A stretch of DNA of 64,000 nt, taken from the NCBI GenBank assembly GCA_936450465.1, contig OW388293.1, positions 46,924,040 through 46,988,039 of the forward strand, in the 5' to 3' direction. Origin of the DNA: Gibbula magus (taxonomy: Eukaryota > Mollusca > Gastropoda > Trochida > Trochidae). The position numbers were made by a program, and so were the translations under genes. The number at the start of each line of letters is the position of its first letter. The stretch's first letter is position 1. Of the stretch, positions 24,601 through 28,945 are shown one piece after another. The notes under the pieces were generated by a model that did no database searches, was not told where the DNA came from, and worked only from the letters and a program-made list of their open reading frames with translations.

Positions 24601-25261
24601 TAGTCTATAAACCTGTATTCCCTTAAACTACGAACTCCTACGAATTCATCGGCCGATCCTCCTACGAATCCACCGAAATATACTCCTACGAACCGGTCTG
24701 GCCTACGAATTCACCTACACCCATCTGAACTAGCCGTTCAGATGCCATTATCCGACCATCCAAGTGTTAAAAAGATTTGAAATTATCGAGATTGATGTAG
24801 GCTGAGTAAAATGCAATCTAGCCACAGAAATATGATTCATTTTATTAATTTTGTTTCATATGTTATGAAGATCAGTCAGTGCTCATTCATATGCAAACAT
24901 CAGTGACCGTGATCAGTTTTCAGTAAATAAATATTAATATTAATGCATACTTTAAGATTGTTAAAAAAAATATGGACGACGTGTAAAAGTGTATTAAGTG
25001 AGTGCAATGTACTGCAAACCATATTTAACACATTTAGAAACACGTGAGAGAAACACACGTGGCCTGTTGTAAAATCAAAACATGACTTTATTGTGAGAGA
25101 TTATTTCACCAACGACCGCTGTGATTACCTTTATCTTTCACCACAAAACACTGCTTTATAGGACCGATGTCTTCGAACAACTCATTCAGTTTTTCATTAG
25201 TTGTGTTAAAGGAAAGGTTCCTAATGAACAAGGTTCGACTCTTGTAAGTTTCTGCAGCCAT
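611..25261 (-). CDS. RBM28: RBM28 (Nop4-like) nucleolar RNA-binding protein, 15 exons, 3' end outside window
   Basis: Multi-RRM nucleolar protein; the RBM28/Nop4 family acts in pre-rRNA processing and 60S subunit assembly and associates with spliceosomal snRNPs. Fifteen exons join in phase at GT/AG sites into about 521 codons: 25261-25129, 20743-20698, 20207-20023, 19611-19479, 18842-18712, 16308-16208, 15376-15301, 11902-11810, 11666-11610, 10582-10430, 3236-3162, 2688-2631, 2298-2189, 1966-1893, 749-611. RRM1 is about residues 8-84 (LFIRNLSF; GPIKQCFVV, the RBM28 signature), an extra RRM-like module 135-220, the next canonical RRM 235-313 (LIVRNLSF, GFGFIQF, then AVDWALAK), an acidic Ser/Asp/Glu linker 320-395, and a further RRM from 405 (TLFIRNVPF, GTAFVKF). 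The start is the first ATG, in good context (AACATGG). Human RBM28 is 759 aa, so roughly the C-terminal third, including the last RRM, is missing at the window edge. Identification rests on remembered family sequence, not a search. Confidence 0.9.
1449..1571. repeat. Fold-back repeat with CTGATGA-hairpin-GAAAC core
   Basis: Outer arms (taaagaattcatagattt and complement, 21 bp perfect) enclose a smaller hairpin. The right half carries CTGATGA (1514-1520), a 6-bp stem with loop CTAGCA, and GAAAC (1540-1544). It lies in the RBM28 intron between exons 14 and 15. Confidence 0.6.
1893..1966 (-). CDS. RBM28: RBM28 exon 14
   Basis: Encodes GTAFVKFSTVEEADKCLAKA, RNP1 and helix 2. Acceptor atgcag, donor gtaaac, ends in phase 0. 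Confidence 0.9.
2189..2298 (-). CDS. RBM28: RBM28 exon 13
   Basis: Encodes NVPFNSEEEELKDVLVDFG and YCKMVIDPLTQHSK, helix 1 and strand 2 of this RRM. Acceptor cttgcag, donor gttaat. Confidence 0.9.
2631..2688 (-). CDS. RBM28: RBM28 exon 12
   Basis: Encodes VKRKEQKSDVDEGKTLFIR, start of the third canonical RRM; the DV-EGKT-FIR string matches vertebrate RBM28. Acceptor cctgcag, donor gtgaga. Confidence 0.9.
3162..3236 (-). CDS. RBM28: RBM28 exon 11
   Basis: Encodes SSDDSSSDEGFRDGSPGERT, the end of the acidic linker. Acceptor gtttcag, donor gttagt. Separated from exon 10 by the intron holding the DIRS retrotransposon. Confidence 0.75.
3799..4035. repeat. DIRS inverted terminal repeat (3' end of element)
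   Basis: Inverted partner of 10113-10325. Shared part 3830-4035, with one T insertion near 3952-3955 as the only difference seen. The outer 31 bp are unique to this end and recur, complemented, in the internal complementary region. Confidence 0.9.
4072..4168. repeat. DIRS internal complementary region (circle-junction template)
   Basis: Left arm 4072-4124 is the exact complement of the outer end 3799-3851; right arm 4128-4168 is the exact complement of the opposite outer end 10285-10325; ATT (4125-4127) lies between them. In the DIRS model this region templates completion of the ends and joining into a circle. Confidence 0.9.
4169..4580. other. DIRS 3' non-coding segment
   Basis: Between the recombinase stop and the internal complementary region. 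Contains a C-run (about 4370-4379) followed by a T-run. No ORF of note. Confidence 0.5.
4581..7814 (-). CDS. DIRS ORF: tyrosine recombinase (functional part is the C-terminal ~390 codons)
   Basis: An open frame of 1077 codons with no stop. Its first two thirds overlap the RT ORF in another frame and show no recognisable domain (Ser/Arg/Gly-rich), so the protein probably starts internally or by frameshift/splicing; the first codon of the open frame is TTG. The C-terminal part from about residue 690 is a phage-integrase-like tyrosine recombinase: SAM-like N-domain (STVRGYSTAISAFHI), catalytic Arg in SGRRVGD (about 888), HSVR (1019-1022), Trp at about 1045 and nucleophile Tyr in IRHYQLD (about 1055). 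All catalytic residues are present. Role: integrating the circular DNA intermediate. Confidence 0.85.
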   Translation of the reverse strand: MPSRTLKCSSRNQLRKKSECGLPPLMTYTPRRGVPVELLGMALWATRRDSRGRERKGNSVGIKASGIFGAEGSKASRPRSSEARVTTQNSSSSNAAGDGGTLSFQRSSSGGQTISLHLRVGESHLKYLGPVHTQGGPLTTLEVRPTDFLRDTAHEGARVAREGGSPSCRGAGFARQSSHRGSTEGSGTERLLLDLLPGTQEGRRVQTDSQSEIFESQSTGSNVQDGNLENGHSVSREGRLAVVNRPQGCLSPCSNAPRLQGVSSVLLRRGLLPIPGVTLRHFNCSEGIHQVDVDTGAGRQVAGQVLSSVPGRLADQSLVSRTKSGSHPAGVRHLAQAGLDHQPEEVRHSPQTGPGLSGRKVRYGLRFRVPGPGSGAQSDRGSPLVPSIANPHSQDLASVVGAYGGDSGRGLESSLEYETGSASAGTNVVTLGQLREGSNHTGLGARASSVVGFREQPSQGSTARASNAFGHHPDRRLPIRLGGSPGRPDSLGPLVTGGVEIAHQRARAQGSSTCVRVLQRADQGACGSSRDGQPNSHILHSETGRHSVSISPSGVVAVPTVVRPVQHSGGPCLSPGSGQRPCGRFVSAHPNTSRVDARPGDIRNYLPVVRVVPGGSVCVRDDESDTGVLLKNSRSKGSIQRRLRDRLDGQSTMGVPAGTSDPQGSFSVDQSTSSPRGAYRTTLDGSELVPVRSQVSRTASCTVTLETRHTISGRGATPESQDSVGGLATVRNRLQESGIPARVADTILASRRDSTNLQYEDRWACYARWCGDRGLLDPFSTDLVAVLEFLQSRLDAGLAASTVRGYSTAISAFHIPVDGALLGSHPLVQRFLAGVDRIRPVVRRISPTWDLSIVLDWLSGPGFKDLNALSLQLLTWKAAFLVALASGRRVGDIHAMSADPELTVFHKDRVSIRLPDSYRPKVDHSFHVTAPIELPTLMQPASSGSTGNHAHILDVRKVLKTYIRRTRAIRKDQQLFCCYGGSKPGLPASKQSISRWIVSAIVMGYVHKGLEAPGQLKAHSVRAVATSKAFAAALPIEEICSAAIWSRPSTFIRHYQLDRHSRERARFGQSVLSGGQS
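5465..7534 (-). CDS. DIRS ORF: reverse transcriptase, RNase H and methyltransferase-like domain
   Basis: A 689-aa ORF starting at ATG 7534. RT motifs: KKDGGFRPILNLKYLN (107-122), IDLKDAYLHVP (151-161), LPFGISTAPRVFTKLM (about 184-199) and the catalytic YLDD (216-219). RNase H follows: TDAS at about 381, ELRAVR, a later EMDNQTA and a C-terminal ADALSR. Past RNase H, the block VDLFAS...NQIPVFCSR with LVVLIAPLWTAQSWFPSVL matches the methyltransferase-like domain found in DIRS elements. It makes cDNA from element RNA. No protease or DDE integrase is present, as expected. It lies in a different frame from both gag and recombinase ORFs. Confidence 0.9.
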   Translation of the reverse strand: MLPETGVHCLSRDLPVGGRLSHFISEWEKVTSNTWVLSTLREGHLPLWKYDPPTFSGIRHTKVPELPEKAEVLRAEVQALLDKAAIEVVPKGQEQSGYYSTYFLVPKKDGGFRPILNLKYLNRSLQVPTFKMETLRTVIASVERGDWLSSIDLKDAYLHVPMHPDFKEFLRFSFDGACYQFRVLPFGISTAPRVFTKLMLIPAQAARSQGRCCHPYLDDWLIRALSRELNQEATQQVLDILLKLGWIINLKKSDIAPRQDLVFLGARFDTASGSVSLAPDRVPKVIGAVHLFLQSPTHTARTWLQLLGHMAATVDVVWRARLSMRPVQQALARMWSHSDSFEKVLTTPVWVLEHLRWWVSESNLLKGLPLELPTPSVTIQTDASLSGWGGVLEDLTASGLWSQEESKLHINVLELRAVRRVFECFKERIRGLVVRLEMDNQTAISYILKQGGTVSPSLLQESWQFLLWCDQFSIQVVPVYLPGVDNVRADALSRRILTPHEWMLDRGIFGTISLLFGSFQVDLFASGMTNQIPVFCSRIPDPRALSRDAFAIDWTDRVLWAFPPVPLIPRVLSQLTNQPARLVVLIAPLWTAQSWFPSVLRFLVQPPVLLPSRRDILFQEGAPHQNPRIQWVAWPLSGIASRRAVFLHELQTQYWLRGGIRQTFSMKIDGPVMRAGVAIEGFSIPFLQI
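7579..9570 (-). CDS. DIRS ORF1: gag-like protein with N-terminal zinc finger
   Basis: A 663-aa ORF from a true ATG. The N-terminus has paired Cys motifs (C17-x2-C20, H30, C33-x2-C36, H42, C47-x2-C50), a zinc-binding module typical of DIRS/Ngaro ORF1 proteins. Then come a Lys-rich segment, a long Pro/Gly/Ala/Ser-rich low-complexity middle, an acidic patch (EEEESEYSEEDEE), a helical region around residues 360-590, and a Gly/Lys/Arg-rich tail (KKRFKGKGKKGQFRGHKGQR) suited to binding nucleic acid. Presumed role: packaging element RNA. It overlaps the start of the recombinase-frame ORF by 236 nt. Confidence 0.8.
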   Translation of the reverse strand: MHTPKHSVFDLQSFTECVGCKSRIPPADKHDRCLACLVEDEHDDSTCQLCLNFTPRAKKERGIDMLFFRNLQKSGQEIKGAIPPSKEKRCKSKGKGKKKVQSTPVPSSSSDEADMEVGSPAAGGSPPPPVLSPQPQTNVNVAVANTPMTNTNLDAAAIATIIQGQMTGMVGSMMEQLRKELTVVALPDLDAQGSAGTRAGNDLGGTTEPGAGPGKVVAPDVGIRETAPALPRAQVIKAPSSVQGAEVPSTSRGAVNPKGKSAGASAPVPSQPRGPAPVGGRAPVSSAGYRIPLKRTIRDRASDTGSLQSGSGAGDPEEEESEYSEEDEESGRAVSLAELLKETRDRIAIAIPQTLVPVPEQVTEEFRLPGEAFAPSKPPATRLRIIDSLLVEAINPLLSGARTKADLPELNKRYQLGEDGLFDLPVVDECVLTSVTLSGAQAQPSVGKQGRRLPPFLSQAAMFKAEFRAHEDTYRNGAQQLRVAVHGAYLAAMQAKDLAEMQELGTKVTTFQKQLAEVSSYLARDSIRSASSQIMGAVMGMRRLWLATSKYSQSTRLTLQNLPFRLGSTLFPGSQAVVKEAAEQKVAFEDSKVLLEEPAPQEKRVRSSPLDDLYPTPGGSGRASWNGPMGNKKRFKGKGKKGQFRGHKGQRNFRSRGKQSKPT
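9571..10112. other. DIRS 5' leader between terminal repeat and gag ORF
   Basis: About 540 bp of non-coding leader. No structure recognised with confidence. Confidence 0.5.
10113..10325. repeat. DIRS inverted terminal repeat (5' end of element)
   Basis: Inverted partner of 3799-4035; likely carries the element promoter, which was not identified. The outer end (CTTTTTCAG...) differs from the other repeat's outer end, as in DIRS elements. Confidence 0.9.
10430..10582 (-). CDS. RBM28: RBM28 exon 10 (acidic linker)
   Basis: About 51 codons of Ser/Asp/Glu low complexity (SSPPSDESSEDEG to SDDDDDG), corresponding to the acidic linker of RBM28. Donor gtaaga is clear; the acceptor (gataagag|TAAG) was chosen to preserve phase and is weaker. 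The DIRS element begins about 100 bp downstream of its donor. Confidence 0.75.
10778..11037 (-). repeat. tRNA-derived SINE, 5'-truncated copy
   Basis: Minus-strand copy of the family represented by 57095-57415. The tail appears on the plus strand as repeated GGTGA; the body (ggttaaacgtcgctttc... to gcggtgcccctggcgg) stops near the B box, so the tRNA head is missing. Sits in the RBM28 intron between exons 9 and 10. Confidence 0.8.
11286..11442. repeat. Fold-back repeat with TTGATGA-stem-GAAAC core (minus strand)
   Basis: Arms aagaggagcagagaacc... and complement ending at 11442. On the minus strand TTGATGA (11396-11390) is followed by a stem (GGUC/GACC) and GAAAC (11361-11357). Same layout as 1449-1571. 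Confidence 0.55.
11610..11666 (-). CDS. RBM28: RBM28 exon 9
   Basis: Encodes RPIAVDWALAKNQYEKMK; the AVDWA-AK motif after this RRM is characteristic of RBM28. Acceptor gttatag, donor gtgaga. Confidence 0.9.
11810..11902 (-). CDS. RBM28: RBM28 exon 8
   Basis: Encodes KLMGFGFIQFVLFKSAESAI, RNP1 of the RRM begun in exons 6-7. Acceptor atttcag, donor gtatgt. Confidence 0.88.
11903..13100. other. RBM28 intron between exons 8 and 7, left part
   Basis: AT-rich intron sequence. Two similar passages at about 12290-12350 and 12770-12810 (aaacatgtgtaaatgcagctttccc) indicate degraded repeats, and at about 12830-12850 a fragment of the family with TIR catcactggctaatttaag (see 33107-33243). No exon seen. 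Confidence 0.4.
13100..14850. repeat. 145-bp minisatellite inside a TIR-like repeat (copy 1)
   Basis: About ten units with 145-bp spacing; for example cacgaaatct recurs at 13421, 13566, 13711, then cacaaaatct at 13856. Each unit contains a small palindrome (gaccccatttggggtc) and ttggccaaggagtctg. The array ends in GGACGGAT repeats and the terminal motif aagcccatcgggcctttcag to agct. An inverted copy with the same period is at 48626-49600. Confidence 0.85.
14851..15300. other. RBM28 intron with a hairpin repeat
   Basis: Holds a repeat with direct flanks (ctggggcaaggaagctaact at about 14878 and a near copy at 15023). Between them, on the minus strand, is CTGATGA (15004-14998), a GGGGG/CCCCC hairpin and AAAAC. 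A fragment related to tggagtctggcaagagttat lies at about 15128. Confidence 0.45.
15301..15376 (-). CDS. RBM28: RBM28 exon 7
   Basis: Encodes IQVKELTTHFEKFGEVTEVK. The upstream of two possible acceptors (ttcttag) keeps the normal six-residue RRM spacing, so it was preferred. Confidence 0.83.
16208..16308 (-). CDS. RBM28: RBM28 exon 6
   Basis: Encodes the last strand of the extra module, then KKCRLIVRNLSFQ, RNP2 of the next RRM. Ends in phase 0 at a gtatgt donor. Confidence 0.87.
16808..17161. mobile_element. TTAA-flanked MITE with TIR AGGCGCTGTAGCACG
   Basis: A 354-bp non-coding element with perfect terminal inverted repeats (AGGCGCTGTAGCACGTTTTT) and TTAA at 16804-16807 and 17162-17165. TTAA duplication is the mark of piggyBac-type transposition. 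Related copies at 52454-52768 and 54070-54385. Confidence 0.8.
17166..18638. mobile_element. TTAA-flanked piggyBac-like non-autonomous element
   Basis: About 1.47 kb bounded by TTAA (17162-17165 and 18639-18642) with imperfect termini CCCTTACGTTGCG and CCCTTAACTTGCG. The TTAACCC start is typical of piggyBac relatives. No transposase is detectable. It shares its left TTAA with the neighbouring 354-bp element. In the RBM28 intron between exons 6 and 5. Confidence 0.6.
18712..18842 (-). CDS. RBM28: RBM28 exon 5
   Basis: Encodes NVKKVSKIVYPVEDRNVPTA and FLKFKCIRDANRAIKKL, strands 2-3 and second helix of the extra RRM-like module. Acceptor cttcag, donor gtagga. Confidence 0.85.
19068..19441. repeat. 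MITE with ~60-bp imperfect TIRs
   Basis: Ends cattctcctcccacggaggt... and the complement ...acctctgttggaagagaatg, including aacagaggttat arms. Non-coding; ends 37 bp from exon 4. A fragment (cacagaggttactcccttc) occurs near 50380. Confidence 0.6.
19479..19611 (-). CDS. RBM28: RBM28 exon 4
   Basis: Encodes AKIVVLTGFDDELPTEQMES, first strand and helix of an extra RRM-like module. Acceptor ttttacag, donor gtgggt. Confidence 0.85.
20023..20207 (-). CDS. RBM28: RBM28 exon 3
   Basis: Encodes the end of RRM1 (EDAAKAKDSIKSHDGRKL) and a basic then acidic low-complexity linker. Acceptor tttcag; donor gtagat is non-consensus after +4, so the exact 3' end is slightly uncertain. Confidence 0.8.
20698..20743 (-). 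CDS. RBM28: RBM28 exon 2
   Basis: A 46-nt exon encoding SNCKGFGYVKFAL, the RNP1 strand of RRM1. Acceptor ttttacag, donor gtaagt. Confidence 0.85.
22161..23015. mobile_element. TA-flanked element with GGGCGTTTATT repeats
   Basis: Ends CCGTATTC (left) and GAATACGG (right), bordered by TA. Subterminal GGGCGTTTATTAGG is repeated on both sides (about 22183-22260 and 22925-23005). About 0.85 kb, non-coding. The tip resembles that of 31660-33018. Confidence 0.6.
23090..24470. repeat. Repeat rich in GACCTTGACC (AGGTCA half-sites), copy 1
   Basis: Contains multiple gtgaccttgacctttgacct strings, which read TCAAAGGTCAAGGTCA on the other strand, in internal repeats of several hundred bp. Ends gcgtttgcgggagactgc and agcagctccgactaagtcgg. 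Inverted partner at about 44157-45790. Confidence 0.75.
25129..25261 (-). CDS. RBM28: RBM28 exon 1
   Basis: Begins MAAETYKSRTLFIRNLSF and ends in GPIKQCFVVKDK; donor AAAG|gtaatc, phase 1. Holds the RNP2 half of RRM1. Confidence 0.9.
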
Positions 25262-25330
25262 GTTGGTTTGCTGCTGGACTACAAGCACTTTGGTAGCTCC
25301 GCACTTACTTCCGGGTCCAAATTATTTTAT
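25262..25330 (-). promoter_or_regulatory. RBM28 5' flank with ETS-type site
   Basis: A CCGGAAGT core (minus strand, 25307-25314) lies about 46 nt upstream of the RBM28 ATG. ETS/GABP sites close to transcription starts are common in TATA-less housekeeping promoters. No TATA box is seen. The start site itself is not determinable here. Confidence 0.4.
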
Positions 25331-25921
25331 CTTTTTAAGCGTTTTTTAAAATATCGCATTTCTCATTTAATTATTAAAAACGACTTTATATTCATCTCAG
25401 TTAAAGCCAAAATCTGGAAGTCTTTCAAAAGTTTTCCTTTTGCTCAGTTGTATCTTGTCAGTGTGTTTCGTAATCAAAGCGAATTCGTACGGAAACGTAT
25501 GGATTTTAATGTATTATATTTGACTCCTATAATATTATGGGATTTGGTCCATATGATTATCTACTAGTAAATTATACACAATTTAGCACGTTCATAATAA
25601 TAAGACAATATCAAGAAACACTGGTGAAGATCAAGCTAAATTATCTTATTTTTATTTTTGTTTAAAAACAACAATAGTGTGTAAACATTTGTTCAATCTT
25701 GCCCTGTATTGCCTTCAATAGTGTGCAGGTAAACTTTAATATTTTTCAACTAATGTAAATCTCATATAGTATATAAATGGTTCACTGTGTTTAGTGGTCA
25801 AAATAAAATTAGTAAAAATAACAGTAACGAGACATTGAAAATTTAAATGAAAATAAATTTGACGCACTCGACGAACGTGAACTCAATTTCGAGTTGGAAG
25901 TGACTCTTATATATATCAGAT

Positions 25922-26179
25922 ATGATCCACAGATTTGCGCAACTTATAGCCTTGGATGAATCCCTTACGCCAAACTATATTTTTAATAGAGGCTTTTCGG
26001 ATCATATCCTTCACTTAATTTCATGTCAGAAATGTGTTGCCGATCCAATTTACACAGACCTGCTTGAATCTGTCTGTCGATCTTTGGACCTCTATAGATA
26101 CGTCAGTAAATTGATTAAGCAAAGTATTATAGAACCACTCATGATGATGATGACATTTATGCGGATGTCGGCTTACTAA
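25922..26179 (+). other. Unplaced 85-codon ORF, possible orphan exon or gene relic
   Basis: ATG-initiated, with protein-like composition in its first 65 codons (IALDESLTPNYIF, LISCQKCVADPIYTDLLES, then CRSLDLYRYVSKLIKQ). An AG acceptor-like site (atatatcag) lies just upstream. No neighbouring exon was found and the family is not recognised. It could be a relic of a larger gene or chance. Confidence 0.25.
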
Positions 26180-26245
26180 TTATACATTGTTTCTAAGACC
26201 AGTTGCTTACTTCGGTGGAAAGTAACAAGTTAAAAAAATTTTCAG

Positions 26246-26383
26246 CAATCTCATTAAAATCAAATCGTTGAATCGTTCTCTGTATTTTATTTGGCTGTCA
26301 AATGTCTACGTAGATGAGTGATAATAAAATGTAGCCAAATAAAATATAGAGAAGAAATCAACGATTTGATTTTAATGAGATTG
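26246..26383. repeat. Fold-back MITE with perfect 26-bp TIRs
   Basis: Arms caatctcattaaaatcaaat... and exact complement; a second inner pair (tattttatttggct / agccaaataaaata) makes it nearly palindromic over 138 bp. Confidence 0.75.
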
Positions 26384-28189
26384 TTGTTTTCAGTAAATTA
26401 TCAAAGATGTACGTATTGGATATATTTCAAATTGGATTTTGCATATATACAAACTTTCAGCACAATAAATGTTTATTATTAAGTTTATCAAATATGGATA
26501 AAAGCGAGTGTGGGCTACATTAAACGCGCAACATTGTGTTGTTGGGGGTCACCAAACGTGTAAATTTATGAAGTATTGACTGTTGCCGAAAATTATCATG
26601 ATAATAGACTTATTAAGGTGACGTTATCAAGGTATAAGTAGTGATTAATAAAGGTTATGAAACACAGTGGGTGCATCTTTAAATTGTGCTCATGTAGCGT
26701 TTCTGACGGCATACACCAAGCTGAGCCGTGAACATTGACTTTATGCCTTGTTAATGTTAATAAACAAATATTCAGTGTCTTTTGAAATTTACATAAACAG
26801 ATGAAGTTGGTATTGCATCGTCAAAATCATACAACAAGGAACAAAATAAACGATATCAACAAAATGGAAGATAGTTTAAATCACGAGGGATATACTAATG
26901 ACATATTTAACATCTTGTCCCCTAAAGCATACCAAAAACATTTCAAACATTATCAGTTCACGATTCTGCAAAACACTGCTTAACACTGTAAAGAATTAAG
27001 AAAGTAAATTTCTCCTTATATGATATGATGTGATGCAAGTATTGTCCGTTACTGAAAAATGTAATTTAACACTTGACCGGGTCAGAGACAACTTCGTTCA
27101 GGAGATCCTCCCCTGGTAGGAGACAAGGCGATACATTATGTCTATAGTTTATCAAATCTTAACTTAAATACAAAATATTCTGTCCAAAACCATTTTCAGC
27201 ATCACATGCGTGTTTAGAACAGACATGACAATAACTAAAAGTTTCATACTCTGATGAACTGTGTGTACATTTTTACAAAACATATGCTTACAAAGACATT
27301 CAAACTCGATTTATCCAACTGAAGTACTTTGTTTAGGCCTCTGTTTAAAATTTGAATCCTTTCTTTTTCTCGGCTTTTTATTTTCATAAGTTTCGCAACC
27401 AGTTACCCAACTTTGTCTTGCATTTGTAGCATACTAACTTGTATTGCTTGAAACATCAAGTGATTTGTCATTTATTTATGTAACATATTGTTTCGTAGTA
27501 ATTGTTTATTTCATGTATACTTGAAGTGCCATTGACGGCAGGACAACTTATTATTTTATCTCAAGTTACATGTTAGCCCATAGAACAAAAATCGTACTGT
27601 TTACCACTTTTCCTTCTATTTTCGATGTCTGCAGGTCTTTGTTTCCAAGCCTTTCTGGTAGAGAAAGACTAACCCTTTTTTTTTGTACCATCATTTTCTG
27701 TTGACATCTTATCATTCTGACCAACTGTTATTCAATATCTGGATGATTTTATTTAATAAATTGAGACATTTGGCAAGATAAATTTGTTTTCACATTTTGA
27801 AAAGGGGTACATGGGGATTTTTAAGGGTTTGTTGGGTTTCATCTGACTCGCCTCAGCATATGACTAAATGGAGGGGTGCCAAAGGTTGATAATTGAATTA
27901 GGAATATATAAACACATGCACAATCTAGGTATCTGGATAAATATTTCTGTCTGTAGGAAGCTAAATCTCTCTAAATTTGATAGGCCTCATGGGTTTCGTC
28001 CAACACAAGCCGAAGTCTAATTATCACAAATTGTTATCCGATTCCTCCTTTTATCAGTGTTCAGCTTACGTCTAACTGAGCGGCAAATTTCACTTCTTGT
28101 TTTGTCAAAAATCTTATTTATCTCAAGGCAAGTTACATCGTTTTCAAATATTGTATGTGAAATTGCTTTTCAGTATCTCAAATATAGAA

Positions 28190-28859
28190 CAAGATGTGTT
28201 TGTTAAACACGGATGCCCCTGGATGTAGCAAAGTTATGGCCAAGGTTAAAGTTTTCTGAATATTGTCTACTGCGGAAAGGTCAAGGTCACAAGGTCAAAT
28301 ATGATGACCTCATCTGAAAGGTCTCATCACAAGGTATGCACATGCCAAGTATGAAATCCGTAGCTCTGAGCAATCCAAAGTTATGGCGAAGGTTAAAGTT
28401 CTCTGAAGATGTCCACTGTGGCAAGGTTTAAGGTCACAAGGTCAAATATGATGACCTCATCCGAAGGTCTCATCATTAGTTATGCACATGCCAAGAATGA
28501 AAGCCCTAGCTCTGAGCAATCCAAAGTTATGGCCATGGTTAACGTTTTCTAAATATTGTCCATTTCGGCAAGGTCAAGGTCACAAGGTCAAATATGATGA
28601 CCTCATCTGGAAGGTCTCATCACCAGGTATGCACATGCCAAGTATGAGAGCCGTAGCTCTGAGCAATCTAAAGTTATGGCCAAGGTTAAATTTTACTAAA
28701 GATGTCCACTGTGGCAAGGTCAAGGTCAAGGTCACAAGGTCAAATATGATGACCTCATCTGAAAGGTCTCATCACAAGGTATGCACATGCCCAGTATGAA
28801 AGCCCTAGCTCTTAGCAATCCAAAGTTATGGCCAAGGTTAAAGTTTTTGTAGACAAACA

Positions 28860-28895
<36 letters not shown>

Positions 28896-28945
28896 GACAG
28901 GTGAAAAACAATATACCCCCGGAATCTCCGATTTGGGGGCATCAA
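28190..28945. repeat. 147-bp minisatellite rich in AAGGTCA
   Basis: atgatgacct recurs at 28301, 28448, 28594 and 28746. Units contain caaggtcaaggtcacaaggt. The array begins after gatgtgtttgttaaacacgg and ends in GACA/GACGG repeats and cccccggaatctccgat. Confidence 0.8.

Larger units (their letters stand above)
21335..24715. mobile_element. 3.4-kb TIR element with subterminal TTCGTAGGAG repeats, holding nested insertions
   Basis: Termini GGTGATTTCGTAGGCCAGAC (left) and, complemented, GGTGAATTCGTAGGCCAGAC (right), then GTTCGTAGGAG. Three more TTCGTAGGAG copies follow within 60 bp on the left and two on the right. The inside holds an AT microsatellite (about 21612-21652), a TA-flanked element (22161-23015) and a GACCTTGACC-rich repeat (about 23090-24470). 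No transposase ORF seen. Lies in RBM28 intron 1. Confidence 0.6.
25331..28180. other. Intergenic region upstream of RBM28
   Basis: AT-rich. Apart from the fold-back MITE at 26246-26383 and the short unplaced ORF at 25922-26179, no gene, RNA or clear repeat was recognised. Confidence 0.5.
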
